A stretch of DNA of 64,000 nucleotides from Parascedosporium putredinis (lineage: Eukaryota; Ascomycota; Sordariomycetes; Microascales; Microascaceae): assembly GCA_949357655.1 (NCBI GenBank), contig CASHTG010000001.1, positions 2,604,001-2,668,000 on the forward strand, in the 5' to 3' direction. Shown here one piece after another: positions 40,701 through 54,459 of this stretch. The translations under genes and the position numbers were made by a program. Numbering within the stretch: the first letter of the stretch is position 1; the number at the start of each line of letters is the position of its first letter. The notes under the pieces are model-generated. The model was not told the origin of the DNA. It saw only the letters and a program-made list of their open reading frames with translations, and ran no database searches.

Positions 40701-40802
40701 TGTCCTCTGGCAGGCTCGAACTGTCGACCTCTGGATCTCTCGGTAGTGTCCCTATCGAGTCATATTATGAGACCAGCGCTCTACCAACTGAGCTAAGAAG
40801 AC
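40701..40802 (-). tRNA. tRNA-Met (CAT), elongator, with 29-nt intron
   Basis: Folds as a complete cloverleaf on the minus strand. The 7-bp acceptor stem is GTCTTCT/AGAGGAC (one G-T pair) with discriminator A. D arm: GCTC AGTTGGTA GAGC. The anticodon loop is CTCATAA with CAT at plus-strand 40767-40769. A 29-nt intron (40736-40764) lies just 3' of the anticodon loop, the usual eukaryotic site to within a base. T loop: TTCGAGC. Anticodon stem CTGG/CCAG marks it as elongator, not initiator (which has GGG/CCC). The T stem GACAG/CTGCC carries one A-C mismatch, either a real quirk or a base error. A T4 terminator follows within 10 nt. Confidence 0.88.
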
Positions 40803-41158
40803 ATCTTTGATTGTGGTTGGTTAGTACTAGCAAGCTCCCATAAGGCCTAGACAGTGGGGCGAAGTCCCCCCGCCTTCGCCACCCGCAGCATGAATAACGG
40901 ACGCCCCCGGCGGCAACCTGCCCACGGTCGACTTGATGTATCACCTGGTCTCCAAGCTTGCGTGGAGCGTAATCCTCCAGGTCCCCGCGCTGCGTCATTC
41001 GTTCTTCGTATTCTACCGTTTTAATTGGGAACACCCTCCCACTTCTATCCCCAAGTCCCTGACTTTTCTCATAGTACCTCTCATATTTTCTCTCCTCCAG
41101 CCCTCGGCTTTCTCATTTAACTTAACTCTCATCTCTTGCAACTCTTTCCCTTGCAATC
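40803..41158. other. Intergenic region between tRNA-Met and Pmp3-like gene
   Basis: 356 bp; upstream flank of the tRNA and promoter of the proteolipid gene. A C/T-rich stretch (about 41035-41155) ends at the ATG. The hairpin-like GGGGCGAAGTCCCCCCG (40856-40872) has no obvious meaning. Confidence 0.4.
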
Positions 41159-41794
41159 ATGTGCAGCGCCGACATCTTTCTCGGCGTCCTCGCCATCCTC
41201 TTCCCTCCTCTTCCAGGTATGTATCATTAATCTTTTGAGCGCGGCACGCGGGAGCGTTGTCGTCACCTCAACGCCACCTTGCCGCCATTTTACTCGGGGC
41301 GTTCGGGCGAGCAGAACATGAAATGCTAACAACAAATGTTCTATAGTTTGGGTGAAGTGCGGTATCTGCTCGGCGGACTCTCTGATCAACATCCTCCTCT
41401 TCTTCCTAGGCTATGTAAGTTTGGCTCCCATCGACAACCGCCAGCATTTTCCACCAAAGAGACCAGGTCCCGCTAACTTCTGCTTCTAGATTCCTGGCCT
41501 TATCCACGCCTGGTATATCATCGCGAAATATCCCGATCCCGTATTTGAGTACAATAGGGTCGACCAGGAGGATGGCAGCCGCGTGACGTATGTCGTCATC
41601 CAGAGCCCGGCGACGAGCCCCCGCCTCAACAGCACAACATCACGTATGGCACCGTTGGGCCTGCATCGCCTCATGCTCAGCAAGGCCAAGGAGGCTCCAA
41701 TGCCAACGCCCATTCTGCCGGTCCCAGCAACGCGCCGTGTCCTCCTAGCTACGCCGAGGTAGTGGCTGGGGATAACAAGATCCAGTCTCCTTGA
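41159..41794 (+). CDS. Pmp3/UPF0057-type proteolipid with cytosolic PPxY tail (Sna-like)
   Basis: Small membrane protein of the Pmp3 family. The core has two hydrophobic segments: SADIFLGVLAILFPPLPVWV and SLINILLFFLGYIPGLIHAW, followed by YIIAKYPDP. Unlike bare ~55-residue Pmp3 proteins, it has a ~90-residue hydrophilic tail rich in Pro, Gln, Gly and Ser, ending CPPSYAEVVAGDNKIQSP. The PPSY motif fits a Rsp5-type WW-domain ubiquitin ligase site, as in yeast Sna3/Sna4, suggesting endosome-to-vacuole sorting (inference). Introns of 130 nt (41217-41346) and 73 nt (41415-41489, with exon 3 at 41490) interrupt the transmembrane region. One base is lost near 41600; correction gives 143 residues. 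The ATG at 41159 opens the conserved MCSADIFLGV. Confidence 0.85.
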
Positions 41795-42259
41795 GAGATG
41801 TCTGAATCACACAAATTTCTTGGCTATTGACGTTCATGCCTACATTAGGGTGATTCGGCACGCTTAAGAACTGCAACAGTCGTTGATCCACCCTTACGAT
41901 TCACGATATATTTTGGGGGGGGGGAAGAGGGAGGCGTTTTAATGGAAACTTGCATGGATGGATTCTTATAACCTCTTCTTCGCCGGGAGATCGACCAAGG
42001 GCCATAGCTCCGCCATTCCTTTTTTATCTGTTTTTTGGGTCCTCTGTCCTACGGGGGCAACTCTGAATTCTTGACTGGTTTGTTATTGCGCATTTACTGC
42101 GACACTTTCATTGCGCTCGTGTATTTAGAAGTAGCCTTTAAGAATCTTTGCTAGTGTCTTCAACAACGGAGGCAGCATTCTTGTACCACTGCAATTGTGC
42201 TTTCCACTCTTATGAGTTCTCAATCGTAATCCCGTACGTTCACCTTTTAAAACACGAAA
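41795..42259. other. Convergent 3' region between proteolipid gene and Arb1
   Basis: 465 bp of T-rich 3' flank, including a run of ten G at 41915-41924. No gene seen. Confidence 0.5.
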
Positions 42260-44289
42260 TTATCCCTTCTTTAGGTACGTATCTTCATCAAATACGGACT
42301 CGACCGTTCGAGCGGCCTTGCGTGATGGCCCCCGCTTGTAACGCCGCATGAGCGCCTGCGGCAAGATCGTCTGGAAGGTTGGGAAAATTGAAGGATAGTC
42401 AGCCATGAACTTGAGGCCAATGTTGAGCTCAGCGAGAGTGACGCGGAGGAAAAATCCCGGCTTCAGGTGGCTCAAGATATCATCATCTAGGATGATGCGG
42501 TCGATAGCTTGTGCGGGAACTCTTTCGGGAACCCCGTAATACCGGAAAGTAGGAAGCACACAATGCCTGACAGTGATGTAGCCCATCTTGATGTTGTAAT
42601 CCGCCGAGTGCATATGGATGTAGGCCTGCTGGATTCGTTGCTCCTGGGCCGTCGCGTGATGGACGGAAAGGACCTCAAGATCACATTCGGCGGAATGGAT
42701 GGTCTTGACGTGTGGTACCGATTTCATTTTCTCGAACACGTCCTTTCCGCAGAATACAGTCACTGCTGACTTGAAAATCATCTCCTTCTCGCAGCGGGAC
42801 CGTTCAGTATCGACAACGAGCGGTCTTGCCGGATCTGCGAAGAGGCCGCAGAGACACTCATTGAAAAGCCCTGGCAACTTTGAGATAGCTTGGTGAATAA
42901 GAGTCATCTCGGCTCTCCCTTGGCCACACAGTTTGAGTGCCGCCTTCACATCCTCCTTGTACTCTTCGCAGACCTTATGCTGGATGACATAGCGTAAAAA
43001 GGCCGCGACGACGTGAATAGCGGATCTCATTTCTGTTCGAGGGTCCTCGCACTGCCAGGTCATACGAGGGACCGCTTCGGCAATATACCCGGCCACCACC
43101 TTTCTCCAATTTACCTCCCAGCCCTCACTATTGCAAGGGTCATAGTGTTGGAGATTCTCAGTAGAACCGTAGACATTTCCTTTGGATGAGGCGAGATGGG
43201 CTTTGATCACATCACTGGGGTCCATGTCGACGGTGTCTACGCCGTAGTGCAAGGGTACGTGAGCGTTGATGCCGCCAAGGAATAGATATTCGTTGAAATA
43301 CTTGAGTTCCTTGTTCGCGAGCTTCGTTCTCTCCCGGTAACGCGTGACACATATTTCAAGGCGCCTACGGAATGCTGTTAGCGGAGAAACACAAAAGATG
43401 TTAATAACTGCAGCGAACACACTGGGAGAACGGAAGTTTCCTAGACCATCGTATTAGTCCACTGCGCTTGACCGACGATCGACGGGGCGCCCAACAGGAG
43501 AAAGAGGGCTGAATAAGATCCAACTTACTGGTCGTATAGACCTGGTTCGCACTTCTCAAGATGCACAGCTGGCAAGCTTGCCACGGAGCGAGTATCCGAA
43601 TCACCAGACTCATCATCTAAGTATAATCGGGGTATTAGAAAGGAACGCTTAGTCTATGACGACTTTTTTCTCTCACCGTCCCGATCTGGCCCTGCCCCTC
43701 ATATTTCGAGATCAGCATTTGCTTGCACAATTAGCGATGACGCGTTTCTTACCCTCTCTCTGTGCAACTTTTCGTGCCTTCTTCTTGGGTTTCTTCTTCT
43801 GCTCGCTGGCTCCCCCATTGATGGTATCGGCCCCGGTGGCTACAACACTAGTAGACCCCTCCGCCTCCGCAGCCTTTCGAGCCTTTGCTCTAACTCGAGC
43901 ACGCGCCCGCTTAGCTTTCAAGCGGGCCCTAGGATCTTCGTCTTCATTTGCTTCTGAATGCGCCGGCGACACCTCACACTCAGTTCCATTCTTCTGGTTT
44001 CCTGGATTCGATTCCGTTCTGGGCTCCGCAACGGAGATGGAATCGGGATCGACGTCTCCATTTTCCTTTTTCTCGGCAGCGAGTTCTGCAGTAATTTCGA
44101 TGGCGGAATCCTCGATTTTGTCGCTGGAATCTAGCTTGGTGGGCTTCGTGGCGTCCTCTTGGGCCTCTTCGGCTGCATCACCATTGGCTTCGCTAAAAGT
44201 CGGCTCGACAACCTCCACCTTGACAGCCTCTGCTGATGCCAGAGGATCCGGTTTGCCCTCAGGCTTGCAATTTGAAGCGGCTCAGGCAT
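42260..44289 (-). CDS. ARB1: Arb1-like subunit of the Argonaute siRNA chaperone complex
   Basis: Resembles the Arb1 family, which in fission yeast joins Argonaute and Arb2 in the ARC complex that holds duplex siRNA and is needed for RNAi-directed heterochromatin. The N-terminal ~180 residues are charged and low complexity, acidic then strongly basic (KKKPKKKARKVAQRE). The conserved region has LEKCEPGLYDQ, RLEICVTRYRERTKLANKEL, KYFNEYLFLGGINAHVPLHY, GWEVNWRKVVAGYIAEAVPR and MGYITVRHCVLPTFRYYGVP. Introns: 43617-43752 (136 nt), 43441-43528 (88 nt) and 43365-43422 (58 nt), leaving an 88-nt exon and an 18-nt microexon. One base lost near 44276 joins MPEPASNCKPEG. The corrected model closes at 582 residues. 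Family assignment is from remembered motifs; Arb1 proteins diverge quickly, so it is good but not certain. Confidence 0.78.
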
Positions 44290-45615
44290 GGCGATACTCA
44301 AGATATCGAATGCTTTCCTGTTGAGGGCGGGGACAAGTAGTTGGAAGGCCCGCAGGAGGGTAGTGTCATACGTTTGGGATAGGAGATGACTTCTGATTCT
44401 TTTAGCAGGACGAGGCTTCGTGAATCATGAAATCTGACGGGGGTGAGTTATAGAAGGCAGAGGGTGTTGAAATCAGTAAAGGAAAGAAGAGCCGTGCCGT
44501 CAGCAAAAAGAGGTTGGGTCTACCACATCTCTTAGGTCACTTCTTACCTCAGAAGGAGCTACTAGCAAATGCATCCCGGAGACGTACATCTCAAGATGCC
44601 CCATATGCATATTGTATTTGCGAGACCACCTCACCGGAACAGGTTCTGTACTCATCATGGAAGCAGGTTTAACGTTAGAGGAAGCAAACTGACAACACTC
44701 CGATAACCCTCACGTGAAACGGCAAGCCCTCCAGTAGTTTTCCTCTTTCCTTCCTTCCATTTCTCTATTGAAACAGGCTTCAAAGGTAGCTTCACTAGGA
44801 TCATAATTTAGTCTGTAGCACGCAATCTAGTAATGATTGCCTAGGGCTGCCGATCTGGATGAGCTGGCTGAGGTTGGCATAACAAACTTGACGGCTTGGT
44901 GTCCGGTGAAGGCTGTATTTACATGACGAAGATTTGGAATGGAAGCGGACATCTTAGGATTCTCTGAAATCGGGGTGTTTGGACACGAAGTCGGTCGAAT
45001 GGTACATGTAGGGGTAAGATCTAGTGTACTGAGCGCACACATATAGGTAGTTAGTTGTTATGTGAAGAATACTAGACCGTCACTAGAGGTAGCACAATTC
45101 AATAGTTCAAGATCAAGATGCCGTGAAAAGCAATCAATTGTCTTCATAGGTAATGAAACCCTAAATGTAGATTTTAATGTTCTCTCTAAACACTCATAGT
45201 ATGGGAAAATTGGCCCCTGGGAGCTGTGGGCAGGGAAGTTTGCCGCCATCTCTAACGCCCATTCTACGCAAAACCCTTCCCGCGTCTTTCCTTCTCGTGC
45301 TCTGCGCCCCTCTCTCTACTCCCTGTCTCGCTGGCTTCTCCTTTGTGTCGATCCGCCACCCTTCCCTGTTCGCAGCTGGGTATTTGCGAAGAAAAATACA
45401 GTCATAACTCGCTACATGATAACATGAGAATGCAGTTAAAAATCAAAGGCTTCGCCGATCGCCGTAGTGTAAGTGTGTATATCCATGGATTTGCCGCCGA
45501 TTTTCTTTCCCTTTCTTCGTTGTTTGATTTCTTTTTTTTTTTTTTTGGTTGGTTTAAAATTTCTCCGTCTTTTCCTTTTCTCGTTCACATGATCCTCGCC
45601 AGAGTTTCCGGGGTC
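44290..45615. other. Intergenic region upstream of Arb1 and downstream of the multikinase gene
   Basis: 1.3 kb. No ORF with a family resemblance. Contains the Arb1 promoter and the 3' flank of the inositol polyphosphate kinase gene; a run of 15 T at 45532-45546 lies about 70 nt past that stop codon. Confidence 0.45.
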
Positions 45616-46910
45616 TCATGCCGCGAGCTCCTCAAAGATTCGTCGGAGGCTGCGGACACCAACGAGACTGTTCTCATCGGGCCCTTCGCCAGGCACCCAC
45701 TTGGCGTGTGCAAAGTCAATCAGCTTCACCGTATACACCTTGGGGAAGACGATTTCGTCATCCTCATCGTCCTCATCGTCGAGACAGATACCGCTATCAA
45801 TCCTTGAAGGCCTGACATGAGCCTTCTCGAGATTCTCCGCCAAGGTGTTGTTGCGGTTGATGGAGGCTTCGAGAGCTTCAACGTCACCCTCATAGATGAA
45901 CAGGATGCTGGCAGAATACATTCGGCTCTCGTGCGTCTCTAGTATCTTCTCTACCCGTTGGAGCTCTTGGACGAATCCCTGGCAAATAGCCTTAGCTAGA
46001 GCGTTGTCGATGCCGGCCGCCTTATTGAATACGAATTGTCGCACAGCGTCGACAAAAGTCTCGTTGGTCACAGACGCCCTACCGTAGTCTCGGTCGTAGA
46101 CCTTGTACTGGTCATCATCAAGCTCGGTGGCATTCTCAGATCCTTTGTAAACTCTCATGCCGGCGATACGGCAGCCGTAGTCTCGATGAGTCGTCTCAGC
46201 CGAGATGAGGTCAAACCGCTGCCTCTTTGAAGGGGCGCGTCATCCGCCCAAAGCCGCACACCGAGTTTCGCGTCGAGGATGTTGGGCTTCTTGTAGCCGT
46301 TGGTACAGTTCTCAAGAACAATGGCCTGATCTGTCTTGATGCGTTTGTCCTTGTTAGGCTTCCAGGTTGTGGCGTCCTTGGATTCACCCTGCTGGGGGTG
46401 GGAGCAGGTGCATCCCGTGGCCCGGCAGAAGGGGCGGGAGGAGCCTGAGTCGCCGGCACCGCTGCTGGTGCGGCGTCAACCGGGAGAGGTCTTCTTCGGC
46501 AGAGCTCACTTCGGCAGGGTCAGCAAGGGAGAGACAGCCCATGAAAAGGGGCATGATCTCAGTGAACTCTTCGAATTTGGCAGCTGCTGACTGATAAAAG
46601 TCAAGTTCTTTCTGGGTGCAGGGCTTAATAAAGAGCTCTCCATCAGCATCTGAGAGGACACCAGCACTGCAGAGAAATTTCAACCGTTAGAAGACTATCC
46701 ATAGTAATCAGGGAACTCGAAGAATGTGTCTCTATTTTTTTCCCCTTCTCGTCTTTGTTTTCTTCTCCTCCTTCTAGAGTCCTTTTCGCATCCAAGAGAC
46801 AGGTGACGGCCACAATCTGGCGAGCAAGAGGGGCGATAGACTTACTGTCCAGCCACAGCGTGGCCGTAATCGACCAGCTGATCGAGATTGGGAATTTCTC
46901 TTGCACTCAT
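45616..46910 (-). CDS. Inositol polyphosphate multikinase (Arg82/Ipk2 type)
   Basis: Phosphorylates Ins(1,4,5)P3 to InsP4/InsP5, feeding inositol pyrophosphate and phosphate/arginine regulation; mainly nuclear. It starts at ATG 46910 (MSAREIPNLDQLVDYGHAVA). A 179-nt intron (46667-46845) is followed by HAGVLSDADGELFIKPCTQK. The family substrate/catalytic signature is KKPNILDAKLGVRLWADDAP (PxxxDxKxG), preceded by QAIVLENCTNG. Later motifs are YSASILFIYEGD and KLIDFAHAKWVPGEGPDENS, the conserved Asp-Phe-Ala-His block, with end LRRIFEELAA. An acidic segment (DDEDDEDDE) sits between the last two motifs. Several single-base changes (about 46490, 46400, and 46225-46245) break the frame, including one apparent C insertion. 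The net length is a multiple of three: 372 codons including the stop. Confidence 0.92.
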
Positions 46911-47637
46911 TGTCCCCGATCTAGCGATGATGCAAGGTTGAGTTAAGGTGCGGTGGGAAAATGGGGGCTGCGCAGCGCAAGGCAAAGTGAGGGAAGGCAA
47001 AAGGTAGTAGGTGGGGCCTCGTGCAGTTGCCCGTTTTGGTTGTTATGGCGGGGTGATTCTCGATCTCTCGAAGCGTGGGCGAAGGGGGAAAATCTAGGAC
47101 CGCCAAGTGGATACAAAGTTTGCGATTGTCTACATGGAAAATAAGGAAAATGTTTTGTTTTTAGCAGGCAGGAGCCAAGTGCCGCGATCGTGACTTGAAG
47201 ATGGACGAGTCGACTTGGAGAGGAAAATGGAAAGGAGGGGCCAAGCGCGTTTTAAAATGGAAGCAGGACCGCGAGTGGACAGAGGCAGAGCCCATCCGAA
47301 TGTTAGTGGGACTGTGAGAATTGCTCTGACAGGGTTTTTGCGTCGACCAAACAGAAGCGGGAGAGGAGCCTGGCAACCTGGGAGCGAAGGAGGGAGCAAG
47401 CGCTGCGCCAGGAATTGGAAGCATCGGCGGTAGTGACGGCGGTCGAGAAGCGAATTCTTGGCACGACCGGGTGGCGTTGCTGATCTCCAAGAACCAGGCC
47501 CTCAAGGGTCCCCAGCACTTGAGAGCTGTGCTGTGTGTGGCTCACCCACCGAACAAGCAGCCCACCGAACAAGGGCGGGGAAAAGAACATTGAAAGTCTC
47601 GTTGATTCATCAGCCTCGATGTGTGGGAACAGTGCCC

Positions 47638-47661
47638 AAAAAAAAAAAAAAAAAAAAAAAA
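47638..47661 (+). repeat. Poly-A tract (24 nt)
   Basis: Twenty-four consecutive A, followed by an AG-rich stretch to about 47680. It could be the tail of an old retroposed sequence, but I see no recognisable source upstream and no target-site duplication. Confidence 0.9.
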
Positions 47662-49426
47662 GAAAAAGAAAAAAGAAAAGAACACAAGAAACAAAGTTCG
47701 GGACAACGAGCAACTAGCTCGAAAGTGCGGAACCGAAAAGTTGAAAAAGGCTTGGTGGACTGCCGGAATGATCCATTCTAGTCCTTCTGCTCGCATCAAT
47801 GATGTTGGTGTTTGCGCGGTGCGCGCAGCATGGATTCGCAATCCAAGCGAGCTCAGCTTTCCTCCCAACCTGCCCAGCGAATTTCGCCTCAGCCACCTTT
47901 CCTCATGTGCAACGCAACGGCCAGTTGTCTGCGTGTGTGGCCTTGCGGAATTGCGTCGTTGTCGTTGGGAGTTGGGACCGCCTTTGGGCCTGTCGAGGCC
48001 AGCCAAGAAGGCCTCCAGGCTCTCGGAAAGATCAATGATGGCACTCGCCCGCCCTCCCGCCTCGCATATTGCCCAAATGCACGAAATTGCTCCTGAGGTA
48101 ATATTACAGGGACCGACCTTTGACTGGGATCCCGGACCGCCACGCCACAGCACGGTACCTCTCCTTGGCGTTAGATGCGCAGGCAGCCACGCACCAATCC
48201 TCACCTTGCACTTGATCCTCTCGCTGTGCACCAATGTCACTGTTTGCCCTCTGCTGGTGACGCATTCGCTCCGCCCCCGCCACCGATGAGGCGGTACTTT
48301 GCCCAACCCCACGAAGACCCCATGTCCGCCATCGACAACCGAAGTCTCTAGCCTGCTTTCTAGAAAGGATGGTCGTCACAACATCGCCACCGCATCGACA
48401 GATCTCGGTGCGTGTTCATATTTCCGCGCTCCGGTAGCAACTATAGCCGCCAACCTATTGTGAGACCCTTCGCCATTGTGATAATGCGACGCACACATCC
48501 ATGGGCCACGTTGGCTGCAGGAAACAGACCACCTTCCACTCTACCCTCCACTTTGACCTGTTGATTTCATTGAGCTGTGGCTAGGGCTCAACGTCTCTTT
48601 TCCACATTTTTGCGGGGAAAGCTTTGCAAAGCATCTCTCCTCGCCTAGCTGCTCGTGGCACAAGAGGTCGAGCTGCACTGGTGATTGGCAGTGTGTTTCT
48701 CTTGCATATGCAAATTCTCTAAACCCCTTAAGCAGCCAGGGTGCTGACGACCACGCTGCCTCATGCGCTCCGAGCTTTTCAATAGTTTCCCGCCGAAACT
48801 AGAAGTTTTTAATGATGGAAAAGATTGGTAAGGGGGATGGGATGGGACGCCTCAAGGGGTAATGACGAAGAATGAAGGTCGCCCTCTCGAGCAAGCTCAT
48901 CCTGTCGTATCTGGTATTTTCGTGCTCGTACTACCTTCCTTTCACTATGTTATCTTGAAATGTCCGGGATGAATTCAATTACGAGCTGACCTAACCCCCG
49001 CCGCTGATGGGATCTCTTCACCTCCCCGCGGGTTGGCATACTACTATCAATGCTTGACAGTCCTAGATCGTGAGCATTCTTAAGCGCCCCATGCAACAGC
49101 TCGTCCTTGACCCTTTAAGCGAGAGCGGAATTATAGTTTTGATCCTTGACAAGCGAATCGCCGCTATAGTCTTCACGTTGCTTCTAGTGTACGCCCGACA
49201 TGGAAAGGATTGCGGATGAGGAGATTCGAGAGCGCGTTTTCACAGCCCCCTTAAGCCTCGATGTCTGGGGGCGGCTTTCAGCACTAGATCACGATCCACG
49301 CGGAAAGCGGAGCGTGCCCTGCTAGCTCCCGCTGCCCTTCTCTTACGAGCAACTGCCCAATCATTGAAAGTGCCGGGTCTTATCGTGGTGTCATCTCTTT
49401 GCATCCCTTTCCACGAAGGATGGGTT

Positions 49427-49473
49427 GGGATGACTGGGATGACTGGGATAACTGGGGATGACTGGGGATGACT
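49427..49473 (+). repeat. Minisatellite, GGGATGACT unit
   Basis: Five units of 9-10 bp with small variants (GGGATGACT, GGGATAACT, GGGGATGACT). No coding role seen. Confidence 0.85.
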
Positions 49474-49957
49474 TGTCATGTCAACGACGGTGATTTGGAT
49501 GTCAGCTGACACGGAACGTCAAGTACACTCTTCGCTTTTCTATGTCGTTCTCGTAAAGACCCTCTACGGAACTGCCTCTGCCTTCGCATTGTGACCTCCG
49601 TTGACTTGTAGCCTCGTTTCCAAGACCAGTACTCTTGCTCCTAGCCCTTTGCTTGCCGGACTAAATCAAGCCGCCGTAGATCAACAGCGAATGGGGTCCA
49701 TAGATGGAGGCTCAAGGCTCCCGCTCCAGGCGCTTACATCGGGGGCGAGCCAATTTTGTCTAAAGGAGGTGGTGTAAACCATCAACACTATTCAAGGCCT
49801 TACGCTACAGAGGTTAGGCCAATGTATCGATGATAATAGCATGGAATGATACAGAGTCCGGGTATCAAGCGTATCATGCTGAGATATATATTTAGCATGT
49901 CACAAGAAGGAGATGGAGGAAAAGTTTGTAAAAAGAAAGGAGAAGAAAAAAAGAGAG

Positions 49958-49961
49958 AAAA
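49958..49961 (-). terminator. Pol III terminator of 5S rRNA
   Basis: Run of T on the minus strand directly after the GTATGT 3' end of the 5S gene; further T-rich sequence follows downstream. Confidence 0.8.
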
Positions 49962-50080
49962 ACATACAACACCGGGGATTCGCTGGTCGTCACCGACCCA
50001 ACTACTAGTCCGGCGCTTCGCAGCTTGTGTACAGGGGAGCGGACGGGACCCTCAATTATCTGCGAGCTATGGTCGTATGT
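49962..50080 (-). rRNA. 5S ribosomal RNA, divergent type
   Basis: 119-nt gene on the minus strand with the ends of Neurospora-type 5S rRNA: 5' ACATACGACCATAG and 3' GTTGTATGT, which pair perfectly (with one G-T) as helix I. The Pol III control-region landmarks TCCCGTCCGCT, AGTAGTTGGGT and CCAGCGAATCCC are present. Helix II is GCTCGCAG with CTGCGAAGC, fully paired around one bulged A; this sequence differs from the common Neurospora type but keeps the same shape. The GTCG/CGAC stem also replaces GTGG/CCAC with pairing kept. A T4 terminator follows at once (49958-49961). Dispersed single 5S genes of several sequence types are known in Pezizomycotina. The compensatory changes favour a working variant over a pseudogene. 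Confidence 0.88.
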
Positions 50081-53893
<3,813 letters not shown>

Positions 53894-54459
53894 GATTAAT
53901 GCGAGGGGAAAAAAGAAGGAGGACGAGCAGCTTTTTGACGTTTGGCTTTTCGCACACATGGTGGGGTCAGAAGGCCGCTGTACACAAAATTCTCATAGAC
54001 TAGATTCGTTTTTTTTTTTTTTCATGAATATCACCCTGAACAATGATTTACATTATATTCTTTGTCGCCATGTACTTTGTGTGAAGTGTAGAGCCCCATG
54101 GATGGACGCTTGGTAAGGCAGCCATATGTGAAGAGGACGTTATGCCACGTTGGCGATAAACAGAGAAGCAATTCTTGATTTTCCACCATTCTCTACTCAT
54201 TAGGCTACGATTCAATTGCAGAGGGAGGATGATGGCACTGCGGCACTGCTTGCCGTTTCGCTTGGCCAAAACGAGCTTTTAGATGATGACGGTATTCTAC
54301 TTATAGTACCAAGGTACCACGATTCAAACGAACGTGTGATTAGTCACCCGATCTTTTTCCTTGGGAGTTTTATTCGCGATCCTGGCCCAGTGCCAGAGGC
54401 TGCTTTCGCAACTTCAGATTCCGGACTAAATTCAAGGGTTGTATTCGGTCACCCTAAAA
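53894..54459. other. Intergenic region between katG and Prp22
   Basis: 566 bp; katG 3' UTR and Prp22 promoter. A run of about 14 T lies at 54009-54022. No gene seen. Confidence 0.45.

Larger units (their letters stand above)
46911..49957. other. Gene-poor region with poly-A tract and minisatellite
   Basis: 3.0 kb upstream of the multikinase gene with no supported coding gene. Overlapping ORFs around 47303-48312 exist on both strands but include poly-Phe/poly-Lys from the A tract and show no domain. It holds a run of 24 A (47638-47661) followed by an A/G-rich stretch, and a GGGATGACT minisatellite (49427-49473). A noncoding RNA, a fast-evolving gene broken by indels, or long regulatory DNA cannot be excluded. 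Confidence 0.4.

Noticed and set aside
47303..48312. ORFs up to 256 codons on both strands around the poly-A tract
   Set aside because: They contain poly-Phe or poly-Lys from the A tract, overlap each other in several frames, and show no motif.
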